Assembly: GCA_009801015.1 (NCBI GenBank)
Contig: VHZZ01004510.1
Coordinates: forward strand, 1 to 64,000
DNA: 64,000 nucleotides
Origin: Silene noctiflora
Taxonomy: Eukaryota > Streptophyta > Magnoliopsida > Caryophyllales > Caryophyllaceae
Direction: 5' to 3'
A model generated the notes under the pieces. That model was given only the letters and a program-made list of their open reading frames with translations. It had not been told where the DNA came from and did no database searches. Shown one piece after another: positions 48,241 through 60,040 of the stretch (the stretch's first letter is position 1; the number at the start of each line of letters is the position of its first letter). A program made the position numbers and the translations under genes.

Positions 48241-51200
48241 TACCATAAGTCCACTTTTGGGGATGTATTTCACGAAATTGATAATCATCGTAATATAACG
48301 GAAACGAATCGCAGGATGGGTTGGAATATATAATACTGAAACGGGCGAAGGATGCGAATGAAACGTCTTCAACAACAAAATCTTCTTACTATTACTTACT
48401 TTTACTAGAAAAAAATTTCTTCTCTATTGCTTGGGAAAAGCCCGACCTCTTTTAATGGTAATGTTTTCTTACTTATATAGGAGCCTGCTCTTCTGGTACT
48501 GCTCTATCTCGATAGATAAGCGAGTAGGGACTGCCTCAAAGACACTGCACCCCTTTTCCGAAGCTCGGGATCCGGGGTTGGCCAAAAAGATAAAGGGTTG
48601 AAAGCAATACACGCTTTAAAATCCAAGAGGGTGTTTACGCGAGCGACCGAGCGAACAGTATGCTAGCTCCCTACACGGTATTTTGAATCTTCCTTTATAG
48701 GTAAGTTATCCATATAAGAAAAGAGAGGAATGAAATCTCGCATAAAATATAAGGGCAAAAGGCGGTTCTTTTTTCATCTAGGCAGGATGCTCGGGCCGAG
48801 AATATAAGAGTTAACAAAGATGACAAGGCGCGCTGACTAGGATTATGGTAGGTAAAGCTGTCCAATTTATTTTATTTTTGAAAACACTTGGGAACCGTCC
48901 AACTCATCCAACATATCGTCAGGCAGTTGTATACTCTCGAATGAATACCCGAGAAGGATTCTTATAGGTCTGGCATAAGTAAGGCTGTCAAACGACGTGA
49001 AAAGATGCATACCGATGTTTAAAACAGATGAGAGACTCGCCTCTTTCCCTTCTTTTAATTCAAGGCAAGATCAGAACGGATGTAAGTCAGATCTCCTACT
49101 TGTTCTCTTTCATATAGAATATAGAAAAAGCTTAGATAGAAAGAAAACTCTCAAATCCTCACGAGAAAATGCTACAACGCTATTAAGTAAGAAGAATCCT
49201 AGTTTAGTTAGATTGGGGGGGGGGTAATTCCGGGGAACGAAGACTATTCAAAGACGAGGCACATGATACCTATTATATTCTTTTTTCTTTCAAATGCTGG
49301 GACACCTTATGTTTTGGATTTTCAATCCTAGGACTTAGGGATGGTAAATCTCTGACTTCTAACTCACCAGACCAAGACTGAGAAGTTTTCACGAAGACAG
49401 AGGGGAAAAGGAAGCGAGTCCGATCCTCTTCTTACAACTACGCTACGTCAACAAAGAGTACTTTTTGTTTAATCGCAAGTAGTCCAAAACCTGAAATAGA
49501 TAAAGCAAAATCTCTTTAGGAAAAAGCTCCCATATTGAAATAAGAAGACAAGTAAAAAAGAAGGTATATATAATAAGAGAGAGTATGATGTATTTGGCTC
49601 AACCGTATCCATATATGAAGAGTTTCGGTCTGGCCATGACAATACAATTGTAAAATACTACAAGACGAGATGGGGGGAGAAGCGTTGGTTGTTAAGGAAG
49701 AGCAGTCCTAGCACGACGAGCACAATAAAACAATTAAAGAAGATCCAAGTTCATCGGTTTGCCCAAAGAAAAGGGATTTAAAAGGACTTTCACGGATGCC
49801 TTACTCTATACTTACTTCTATAAGAGCTTACTTCTAGGGAAGCAGCCGCATCCACGGGATTAGCCTCATTTATGGTGGGATCCCTTTCTATTCTATTTCT
49901 TCTATCTCACGGAGCATCGAGACAGAAACGCTAGCCTGGTGAACGAAAAGATGCTCTTGCTGATGAACATGAAAGCATAGAGTTTCATAAGGGAGCATTG
50001 AGCTTAGCCACAAGATTCTAATGGGTCTCTCGGTCAGGAGCTGGAGTTGGAGATATATATAGCAATAGCTCATGCAAAAATGAGAGCTAAAGGTGCCTAG
50101 TAGAGGGGGGGCCGCGATACATAACTCTTTGCTTTGATCTCCTTATTCTTAGATTTAAGTTTGAGTTAGCGGACAAGACAAGAGTAGCACTTACTTCTGA
50201 ATAATATGGCTCTTATTAATATAAGATTTATATATTAATGCAAAAGGCAAAGAACGAATCCTAAAGGCATCCCTACGCCGCTCCAATAGAGTATTTTCAA
50301 TTCTTTTTCCCAATAGGTGATACAAAGGTTCGAAGAACCAGCCATTGCATTGTCTTACTTTCTCTCTATAATGAGGTCTAGTTCACGGTCATATTTTCTA
50401 TATTATAATACCGGACTCTTAGATAGAAGTGGATATGCTATATATAGTAATAATTTATTCTTATCTCCGATCAATCAAGTTTGGAATTCACAATTCAATT
50501 ACGGCTGCTTTCAGATAGAATCTAATTAATATCCTCTGGTTGGTTTTATACTACTACGATGGCCCGAAAGCGGAGTTTTTCTTATTCTATTATCTTATTA
50601 TAAGAGCGTTTCGCCCCCGAACCTACCTACTTGTTACGAAAGTGCAAGTGCTTGAATCCCCTTATATTTACTTATCTTATATCATTTCTATTTAGAGAAA
50701 ATAGTTGAGGAGGTAGTGAGCACTTCTTAAACCAACAAGTAGTTTCCTTTCGCACACAGACATTCTTTTTCTTTTTTGTTACAACTTCCTAGCACGAAAC
50801 AACTTATGGTCATAGTTTTTCCTCGTGGATTTTTTTGAACTTCCGGGTGTTCTGAAAGAAAAGAGATTAAGGTAAGGTTGGCCTCAGATCTAGCAATTGG
50901 ACAGGCTTGGGCATTTCTTCAGAAGATGTCGCTTTATACATACCTTTGTAGTATGGTTGGTATCTATCTATGGCCTTATTAAATAGTACGTACGGCAGAA
51001 AGATAGGTAGAGCGAATGAGATCCAAGAAGAAGCTATGGCGATTTCTTTCTTTTTCTGCTACCTCTCTTGATGTGGATATGAGATCGAGGAACGTATGCT
51101 GCTCTATAATATTTCTTTGCTTCTTACCTTAGTTTTGCTTCGTATTAATTAAAAGAAAGAAAATAAGAAGTGTCTTTTAATAAAATCGTTACAGCCAGCG

Positions 51201-51759
51201 CATCGAAAAAGAGCCCTACCATCGCAATTCTTGAAAGAGGGGTGTCCCGGCCAATAAAGTTTCTAAGATAAGACGCGCGCGTAGCTCCTCTAAGGAATAG
51301 GCATACACTTAAGTGAGCAAGTAAACCTAACTAACGAGCCTTCCCCCCAACAAAAGAAAGGTGTCAACAACTTACCTTGTGCTTTGCGTAAAAATGGAAC
51401 ATGTGTCTAAGAGTTTAGTCCCTCTCGAAGAAATAGGTATTTAGAAATATAAGAATATTTAAGGCGGATTGTTTTTGAGCTATTTACCTCGGGCGAGCAA
51501 ATCTTAAGGTAGCCCTTGTGTCTCGGTGACTACTTCTCTTTAATTGGGATTCTTGAGATTAGAACACATTATAAGATGATAAAGGTAAAAGAGTCTACTT
51601 ACTAAGACCCATTCATTCTGCTGACTTCTTTCAAAGGCAGAGCTCTCGGATTCAGAGTTCAATGCGCCAGGCATATCGGGCCAAATGACAAATATAGTAT
51701 AGCAAGCAAGTGGAACCAAAGAAGTCTTATAAATTTCTTTGTAAAGTACCAGTCTCATT
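48241..51759. other. Gene-free spacer with a G10 tract
   Basis: No gene was recognised. A run of 10 G occurs at 49215-49224. Frames at 48997-49227, 49888-50073, 50317-50529 and 51540-51758 are short. A stop-to-stop minus stretch around 51170-51330 includes the hydrophobic word MVGLFFDALAVTILL but has no upstream ATG. Confidence 0.6.
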
Positions 51760-52152
51760 CTAACTGACTTCAGCTTGATCTTTATCTACCGGATCATACA
51801 TACATAAGCGCGTTCTATCATAACATAAAGAGAGAATAAGAGAGTAAGGCGGCGTAGATATCTTTAGGGGAAAGGCGCATAAAAAAGCTCTGACTTTTAC
51901 CCTTTTTGTTGGAGCGGCTCTGGACAAAAAAGGAGCTTCTTGAAAAAAGTTCAACTTCTTGCAATTCTTTTCTAAAACAACCGTAATTAGGTATAAGAAC
52001 CCTAAAGAAAATAGGCTGGAAAGTAGTAGTTTTGGGCAGCATACGAGATAGAATGCATCACTCCCGTACAATATGAAACGACTCCTCTTTCTAAGTAGTG
52101 GGACGCTCACAAGCCCAACCCATTGCCCTTGTATTAAAATGGCAGAGCTCAC
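51760..52152 (-). other. Unassigned open frame, 130 codons, GTG start
   Basis: This length requires a GTG start at 52152. The sequence is hydrophobic around residues 39-60 (LVCCPKLLLSSLFSLGFLYL) and basic afterwards, with no known motif. A second minus frame (51818-52042) is open inside it, and the plus frame 52098-52289 overlaps its 5' end. The length is at the chance limit. Confidence 0.06.
51817..51830 (+). repeat. ATCATAACATAAAG micro-repeat, copy 2
   Basis: Reads ATCATAACATAAAG and is followed by AGAGAATAAG. Copy 3 is at 53981-53994. Confidence 0.55.
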
Positions 52153-52697
52153 ATGTCACGTGGAAGATTCACAATGAACGTCCTGGTATTGGTATTGAGG
52201 TGAGAAATGCGCACGAGTCGATGTTTAGCCTAAACTTAATTATATTTATATACAAGAACTTATATAGTTTCGATTGGGAAGGAATGTAGGTATCCAAGTA
52301 GGTATAGAGGCACAGTTCGTGATACGTTTCTGTTAGATGAGATCATTTTGGAGTATGTTCATACGGAGTCTTTTATTTGGATTGTCGGGTGGCGCATATG
52401 TCATAGTAAGCATTAACATACATAAGGACGCCAGGCAGCAGATTCTCCAGTGGTGGTATTCAGACTAGTGGCGATAGTGGTGCTGGTTTCAGTTGGACAG
52501 GTCAATCCGATTCATTAATGAGCAAGTGGAGTCTTAAAAAAAGAGGAAGAAGTTTTCGAATGAAAGTAGCGAGCCAGCTAAACAGGGGTAAAGAGCTGAC
52601 CCCCTCTTCACAACTTGTTCTAAATATAGATGCGCAAATATATAATCATCCTCTCGGATTACCCCAAGCTATAACCAGCACACTCGCTTTTAATTAG
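52098..52697 (+). other. Run of three adjoining open stretches, nature unknown
   Basis: Three plus-strand stretches are open one after another: 52098-52289 (63 codons), 52240-52416 (58 codons, no ATG) and 52410-52697 (95 codons; first ATG at 52518). Their residues look protein-like. The last stretch has a Gly/Ser-rich segment (SSGGIQTSGDSGAGFSW), a basic segment (LKKRGRSFRMK) and an ordinary soluble tail. The middle one has LDEIILEYVHTESFIWIVGW. The stretches cover 600 bp almost without gaps, so this may be a decayed coding sequence. I recognise no family, and chance has not been excluded. Confidence 0.2.
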
Positions 52698-53051
52698 CTC
52701 AGGCCTGCCTTTCTTTATCTACTAATACAATGATTGAACCGAAAGGAGGAGTGACTAGCTCAATCAAGAGATATATAAAAACCTTAACTTTAGTATATAA
52801 GACTTTCTAATTATAAGAATACTTAAAAAATGGCTTAAAAGTTAATTAGTAGAATGCGGATCACCGCTTTCCATGGGGGATTCCCCCTTTCATGAGTAGA
52901 TTAAGTATAGGGGCGGCGGTTCGAACTAATGTGAAGAGGCTTTCGTGAGAATGCTCGCCCACGTATATATGCAACTCTCATTCGGCATACTTACGGCGGT
53001 TATGGTCCGCATGTGGCTCAACATGCTATGGTGCCCCTTCCTCATGTCTAG

Positions 53052-53249
53052 GCTCTAACTGCTGGGTGGAACATGAGTCTTCCTGGGCTATGTTACATGA
53101 AAAATAAAGAAATACGGCCGGCTATCTTGGAATACGTCCACACGAAGCTCCCGCTCCAGCACGCCTATATTAGATTCGCACCAACCCATCTTTGCGCAAG
53201 CAGCAAGCTTACTGCACTGGGGATTAAAACAAAGAAAACGGATAGGTAG
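53052..53249 (+). other. Open stretch, 65 codons, sharing a peptide with 52240-52416
   Basis: The frame is open from 53052 to a TAG at 53247, with ATGs at 53073 and 53097. It contains the residues AILEYVHTK (coding around 53124-53147). The peptide ILEYVHT also occurs in the open stretch at 52240-52416, and the codons differ only at third positions. No family was recognised. The frame may belong to the same unknown patch. Confidence 0.15.
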
Positions 53250-53980
53250 GTAGGGAGAAAAGGATTTATTTCTATTGGTAGGACTTGCTCGAAAGAAAGA
53301 AATGCATTGGTTGGTATGATAATGGGAAATCAAAAGTAGTTACGATATCACCACCACAGAACAGAGACCTTAATTGAATTGCTTTTATATTGCTTTTATA
53401 AAACTTCGGCACATATTCTTTCTTCTTTTAATTGAGAATTGTAAAGAACTTCGCAGCGTAAAGGTAAAGCTGAGCATAGAGGGCATTACGACGGAAAAGA
53501 AGAACGGTAAGGCTCCGCCAATTCTGTAGGTAAGATTTAGTTTTTGGACTCCGAGCATGTCGTCTCGGTAGATGTGGATCAAAGAGTGTATTCACAACAG
53601 TTGTTAGGATCTCTGAGCTGGCAGGGAGGGGTCACACGAAATGAAAAGAAATTCTCAACATTCCGTTTTTATTAGTTGACTCTGTCTATTTTTATAGTAT
53701 ATGCGCGGGAACGTAATTCCCTTCTTTGGGGTCACACCAAGCAACCAAAAGCCCATTAATTATATAGGGCCAAAATCTTCATAGCTATGCTTAGGATTTT
53801 TAGATTCTTAAATAAAGGAATGAAAAAAAGAAGATAAAGCAAATTGCTTACTCTATCACCACCCACTTCATCCTTAATTAGATTAGTCTACTTGCTTCCG
53901 CTTTTTCCATGGACTTCTTAAAGGAGTGTATAATTCGGCATACACCCCAAGGCTTAACGACTGATAGATATCGCGTCTCC

Positions 53981-53994
53981 ATCATAACATAAAG
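53981..53994 (+). repeat. ATCATAACATAAAG micro-repeat, copy 3
   Basis: Reads ATCATAACATAAAG and is followed by AACGAGAAAG. The stretch near 55481-55500 (CATAACATAGAACGAGA) looks like the same unit lacking two bases. Confidence 0.55.
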
Positions 53995-54853
53995 AACGAG
54001 AAAGGTCCTGGTATCAGCTATTATAAGAAGGAAAAGAGCTCTTTTCTTTGTTGAACTTGGGCATTGAGTCTCTTTTTTTCTACCGACCGGTCGAGGTTCA
54101 ACAGGACCATTGCAATCCTTTTACTGGTAGTGAGCTTGCTTGATAAAGAAGAAGGCACGATCCGAGTCTTATTCCTTCTGATCTTTATCACATGCACTCG
54201 AACCCGCTTTTGTCTCTTTATCCTACTGCTTCCTTGCCTTAGAATCTACTTTATGAAAAGGAAGCTTTGAATTTCTCAATTAGGCTAAAAGAAAGCATTA
54301 ACAAGATCAGCTAATAAGATAGGTATCATTTACATAAGTTAGTTAGATCGATTGAGAAAGATCTTTCTTCTCTATTGATTATCAAAGAAGACATTACAAG
54401 AGGCTTCAAATAGCCCACCTTTTGCTGGTGAGATAAAGATTCTACTTATTTATACTTCCACAGTACTGCTACAGAGACAGCCCCAGCTACTGCTTTTCAA
54501 CTATGGAAAAGACAAGAAGAATTAGTCAAGTATCATTTGTAATAGAGACTACTGAGTCGGTAATAGACTAAATCAAAGCGTAAAACATAAGGGCGCGCTA
54601 ACTCCAATGTCGAACTAAAATATAAAACTTCTCATTCAGCAAGTAAAGTACTTTTTCGTAAATAGTTTTATAATATTAAGGGTCCAGAAAAGAGGGTACT
54701 TTCTATAGTATAGAAAGATAAAAAAGAAAAGAGAGTACGGTTCAATACAAAGAAAGGATAGGCCACAAAATGACTCAAAATAAAAGAAAAGTGGTAGCAT
54801 CCTCATAGAGTAGAGGTCATCATCACAAATATTATGGTTCTTTATACGAGTTG

Positions 54854-54880
54854 GTAGTAGTAGTAGGAGAAGGAGAAGGA
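54854..54880 (+). repeat. Short purine-rich microsatellite
   Basis: Four GTA units are followed by two GAGAAG units. Probable slippage product. Confidence 0.7.
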
Positions 54881-55756
54881 GCCAGCCATAGAGGTATACT
54901 AGGGTACTCCCCTATTTAGAGCATTCTAAGAAGACAATTAAGCAAGTAACCGAGTAAAGTAGTTCGTATGGGAGAAGGCTCTAGCTTAATTCGTGTCAAG
55001 AGACAAAGCCATTGATACTAAACAAGGAAATCGCGACCTTAAATATAAGAATAAGGTACACTACACACCCTCTCTTTTCTTAAAGGTACTATGATTAACT
55101 CAACGCGACTAGTCAATTACAAGAATTAAACGGCACCAAGGCAATATATACTCCCCCGAAAAAAGTCATATCCGTGCTGCATCATCACAATGGGCTTGGG
55201 ATATTCGTAATACGAAATACATAAAAGAAAAGAAGATGGTTGACAATCTAAAGGAGCGCCAACTAGCACAAATAAGATAAGCCATGGGTTCTTATTCTTT
55301 ATTATAACTAGAATGCTAGTGAGAGTCGAAACGAGTTGGTAGGCTTAGCAATCGGGAAAGACCCTTTTTTGTTATGGTGTAGTACCTATATTATCTTATA
55401 TTATGTATTATAATAAGGACGAACAGACTGGTTAGCGGGGAAGCTTCTTGCATAATAATTCTTCACAGCCTCTATCGTGCATACATAACATAGAACGAGA
55501 TTAATCATTAATGCGCGCATTGGCATAGCATAGCAGCAGCGCCCTTATCAACAACATAAGATAAGAAGTTTTAAGGCAGGACTCGTACGTACAGAAAGGA
55601 TTAAATGATCTGTTTGGCTATTCACATCAAAAGGTATATACGAAAAGACAATAAAATATGGTCGATGATCCAAAGGAGTTAGCGCAGGCTTCATGACTCC
55701 ACCTCACAAAAGAAAGCAAATTATATCCTCCAGGCGGGTACCTTATAGACGGGTTA

Positions 55757-56065
55757 CTAAGACAAGATTCCCTGTTGAGAAAGAGAAAAGCCCTGTCTTC
55801 CTAATAAAAACAACAAAGAATAAGAAGAAGAAAGCGAGACCATTCTAAATAAACGTATTCCTTTGCCCTTGACACTAGCTTCCCCAATCAAAAGAAAAAA
55901 TAACAATGAAGTCGTCCTATATAAAAAGATAATATGGATGCAATAGGGCACTTGCACTACTACACTAACTAGTAAGGTATCCCCCTTCTCTTGACTACCG
56001 GCTATCAGAGGCAGCGCAATCATCAGGCACAGATGATAACAGCCGCCAGTTCTCTCCTGTCCCAT
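55757..56065 (-). CDS. Unassigned hydrophobic ORF, 102 codons
   Basis: The frame begins at an ATG at 56065. It has hydrophobic stretches around residues 12-22 (LCLMIALPLIA), 32-62 (including LVSVVVQVPYCIHIIFLY and LLFFLLIG) and 77-88. Two or three membrane passes could be drawn, as in small mitochondrial membrane proteins, but no conserved motif of any known subunit is visible. Purine-rich plus-strand spacer produces Leu/Ser/Phe-rich minus frames without selection. Confidence 0.1.
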   Translation of the reverse strand: MGQERTGGCYHLCLMIALPLIAGSQEKGDTLLVSVVVQVPYCIHIIFLYRTTSLLFFLLIGEASVKGKGIRLFRMVSLSSSYSLLFLLGRQGFSLSQQGILS

Positions 56066-59000
56066 GAGTTAGTTAATTGACTTTGATCTTTCTTAATATT
56101 GGAATTTTACCTAAGGCATAGTACTTAGCCTCGTAGCCCGAGAATAGGCGATTCTCAGGATCTATTTAAAGAACTGCCAAGTGGATTTTAATCCCACTGA
56201 GAGGCAAGCATAGAAGATTAGATTGATCCGTTTTTGGGTATACAGGAGTGATGTGGTTCATTCAAATGCCACTCACAGAAGAAAATATAGGATAGATTAG
56301 TTAGGATCCTTGTTTTTAATCACCAACTCCAACTGTAGACTAGTACAAAGAATAAAGATATAATCTAGCGTATGTCCACTTTCAGGGGATCAGAACTAGT
56401 ATAAAAAGCACATTATCATGGGTCACCACCAACCAAGTAAAGTAATTTAATTCTTCCAAATTCAAGTAGTAGAGGTGCTGTACTTCAGATTATTTACTAC
56501 AAAGCAAAAAGCAAATCATGGGTGAAGTGAATGTCTTTTTAGTCTTTCTTAGTTAGTCCATTTGAAGTTGAGATTCCCATCGCTGTATCAAGGGCTTCTC
56601 TTTCCGCGTCAGCATCAGCTAAAGCTGCTTGTAATTCTAATAAGTAAGGTAGGTCTTTCTCGTCTAATATGGACACAAGCTGTTCTGTTCTTCTTTACTA
56701 TCCAGCAACTTTATCTGTTTCAGCCATAACTTGTTTTTTCACTCACGACGAACCCGGTAATCTTTCGTCTTGATAGAAAGGTCTTTAGGAGTCACAGCAA
56801 GCGTACTTAACTCAACTTAAGGCGGTCCCTCTTCAATCATCAGCTCCTCTTTCGTCCAAAATCTCCTGCTTTATGTCTTTAACGAGATTTTCTACTAGTA
56901 GTCTCCTTTCACTAACAACGCCCATCGATCTTACAGGCTCATATTCTCTTTATTATAAGAATGGAGTCTCTTTACGGATCTGACTCTTCCCACGAATGCT
57001 CTGATCTTTTCTCCTGTAGAAATCAAAGACACCAGGACCGGAGACTAACTATTATCCTTTACTAACTATTATCCTTTATGGAAAGAATAAAGATTATCTA
57101 GAATTTTTCTTATTATTCTGCATCTTAGTCCTACTATAACCGACCAAAACCAAATGTAGATCTAACTTAGTAGTAGATAGAGTATTGCGCGCGCTTAGAA
57201 AGAAGCTCATTAGTCTGCTTCGTGAATCCTCGAAGAATATAGTAAAAATCATCGAAACTGAGTACTTATACCACGGAAATCTTATTTACCACCTACCCTT
57301 ACTAAAGAGTAATGTAATTCACATTCTACAAGTTATGCCTTATCTTAGGTAGAAAAGTCAAGCCTGAACTACTGCGACTAACTAGAGAGCAGCCACCTCT
57401 CAGATTTTATAGAACATACCTTAGAATTATAAGCTCGTCGATTTTTCGTAATTCTTTACCTTAGGTTTAGTCGGGATTGCTCCTAATACCTTCTCTTTAT
57501 ATCTGGAAGCTGCTTTAGTGGGGGGCGGGCGGCTCTCGGAGTCAAAGTAGTAGTGGCGCGCACCTGGTATAAAAAGTCCACTTGGTGCTCAATTCTCCGA
57601 ATGGGAGGTAAACAAACAACCCGTCGATAAGTCATAGCAAAGCAGAAGCCTCCTGCAATATTCGCAGTTTGAGCTCGTATTGGGTTATTCTTATTGGGCG
57701 CGAAAAGAAGATATTTTTGATCACTAGTCGGGGCCTTTCATAATGCGCATACACTAGCGTCAATAGCTTGCTCAATCTCTCTCATTAGCAAAAGCAATCT
57801 ATCTATAAGAAAAGAATAAGAATGGTTTTAAACATTTCATGCATTAACCGCATTAGAAAGTAAATTAGTTGTAGTCTTATACTAAGACTAATCTCTTATA
57901 AAAAGCTCGGCTTCTTACCTTGAGCGGTACGAGAAGACCCCGCTTATTCTATCTTTATCCTATTTATATTTAGTCTAGTAGTCTCGGCATGACGCATTCT
58001 TAGAGAATACCTGAAGCCTTTGGTTTTGTTCAAAAAAAATTAGAGACTATTCCGAATGAAACCCTGACATCAACCACAACTCTGACTCTTCCGTGTAAGA
58101 TCACAGTACTACTCTAACAAAGGGAGCCGTCATCATCATTGACGCCGCATCACCACTGCATACTTATTCTTTTGCTTGTGTCCGAAGAAGATAGAGCGTC
58201 GCAAGTCAAACTAAGAGGAGGCTTGGAGACTTTTACTATGTGAAGATGAGATCGAGTCCCTTCGAATCCTGACATAGGCACAGCTGCCATAAGAAATTAT
58301 CTTGAGAACAAAATTCTTTATGTATGTGCGACGGATGTATCATTATTAGATTATCCACGGAAAACTACTGTTGGATTCTACTCCAGTTCATAAAAAAGAT
58401 TATAGGCGAGCTTTACATTTTACAAGACTCTTTTGTTACGTAACATCTTTGATGATGTTCTCACGGCAGTCCCAGTCAAATAATCAACTCGAACAACTTA
58501 CCCTAGAATTACCGGGAGAAAGCTATAGGACTACTTCAGGATAGACAGGAGAATGAATCATAATAAGTCGACTCTACTACTCTATTCAAACAAGTATACG
58601 ATCAGACAGATCTAAACTAAGAAGTTCCTTAGCAAGACTTCATCTCGAGCACGAGTAAAGGAAAAGCGCCTGAGGTAGTTTAAAAATCGATATGATGGTA
58701 AGACCAGCTTCTGCTCCAGCACCAAAGAAGGATTCCTCTGTTGATAAAGAGCCGCCTATCTTTCTTTATTTTTGTTGTTATAAAGCCAGCCTTATTTAAT
58801 TTCTTTTATTTAAAGCAAGATATCGTTGGAATTCTGCTTCGCCCTCACCAATATGAGAAGAAAACTTTACCTTCTTCCTTCCTTACTTACTTACAAATGG
58901 AAAAAGAATATCAGAGTGTGGTAGTGATCCTACTTGTTCTGTTTGTTCTCTATTGTTTTTGCTCTATTGTTAAAGAGAATAGGTACTATATGGGACCCCT

Positions 59001-59734
59001 ACTTCTAGAATGGAAAGAGCCTCTTTGTGTGACCTAACTCCCTACCCACTTATTTCTTAGTTCTTACGTGTATATCTCATGAAGTTTTCCGGAAACTATG
59101 TCTCCTGCTTTATAGTAGATCTATTAGGGGTCCTCTCCTTTTCTAGTTCTTATGCGCTAGAGCCCACTTTCTCTTGACTTCTCGCTAATGAGCGAGTGGA
59201 AAGTCTGTAACGAGCCAGCTGCTACAAGAAATTTCATAGCCTATATTTAGTAGAGTAGCTTAGCTAACTTACGCTCCTCTATTTTATGATAAGTAGAAAG
59301 TGAATCTTCCCGTCTCGTTCCCTTAAAAAGCATCCAAGTAAAAGAGTTAATCCGGCATTGGACAAAGAAAGCACTTGGGCAACAGACAAGAGACTGTTAT
59401 TGACTGTCGGTGATAAGCCATATAGAGGTCAAGGTGTGTCAGAGCCGAAATAACCTCAGCAAGTAGAGAAGGAGATTACTACTACTGCAGTATGTGATTA
59501 GTATGTATGTGGTGAAAGGTATGAAATAAGAAAGCTTCTTTTAACTTAGAATATATATAGAAAGAGAAAGGTCGATGCGAGTCGAAGAGATGGGGTAGTT
59601 ACTTACTTACCCATGGATGATCCAGTTTCAGGCGGAGTATAGGCGAGTTACTACTGGTGATAGAGCTTTATCTAATGGCGGGAATGAAACCAATTAAGAA
59701 CTGGATTTGAACTTCAGATATTTGTGAGCTTCCA
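56066..59734. other. Gene-free spacer
   Basis: No gene was recognised. From 56066 to 58740 there is no open frame of 60 codons or more. The short frame 58741-59037 is hydrophobic and unassigned. A 17-bp tandem duplication lies at 57044-57077. Confidence 0.65.
57044..57077 (+). repeat. Perfect 17-bp tandem duplication
   Basis: The unit ACTAACTATTATCCTTT occurs twice without a mismatch, which suggests a recent origin. Confidence 0.85.
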
Positions 59735-60040
59735 ATGCAAGACCAAGATAGCTCAAAAGAAAAATGTGAGATGAGAATTATGCTATATAAAGTTAAGGCT
59801 CTAAGTCTTGCTTCTTGTCTTCTCTTTCCTTGTTCGATGTGGCCCGGCTTCCCCGCATTTTTTATTAAAATAGCTGGACCAAAGACGGCTCCTGATACAC
59901 GCCTTCATCGTATCGTACATAAGCATCATAATCAAAAGCATCCATCTATATCAGAAAGAAAAGAGGAGAAAGCTGCCGCTGAAAAGGGATCTAGCCATTC
60001 AAACCTAAAGCCCTCCCTACTAGCTATTCTACGGGCCTAG
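59735..60040 (+). CDS. Unassigned ORF, 101 codons
   Basis: The frame starts at an ATG. A polar head is followed by a hydrophobic segment at about residues 22-48 (including LSLASCLLFPCSMWPGFPAF). A His-, Lys- and Glu-rich second half comes next (HRIVHKHHNQKHPSISERK). The transition would fit a membrane anchor with a charged tail. I recognise no family and there is no supporting context. Confidence 0.1.
   Translation: MQDQDSSKEKCEMRIMLYKVKALSLASCLLFPCSMWPGFPAFFIKIAGPKTAPDTRLHRIVHKHHNQKHPSISERKEEKAAAEKGSSHSNLKPSLLAILRA

Larger units (their letters stand above)
53250..55756. other. Gene-free spacer with micro-repeats
   Basis: No gene was recognised. It holds copies of the ATCATAACATAA family (53981-53994, and a shortened form near 55481-55500) and a TAG/GAGAAG microsatellite at 54854-54880. 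Confidence 0.6.

Noticed and set aside
51170-51330. Minus-strand stop-to-stop stretch with a hydrophobic core
   Set aside because: There is no ATG before the hydrophobic word and no homologue I recognise; its length of about 60 codons is ordinary.
54728-54745. GAGAGTACGGTTC, resembling the 3' strand of a group II intron domain V
   Set aside because: The complementary 5' strand and the conserved catalytic triad region are not found just upstream.
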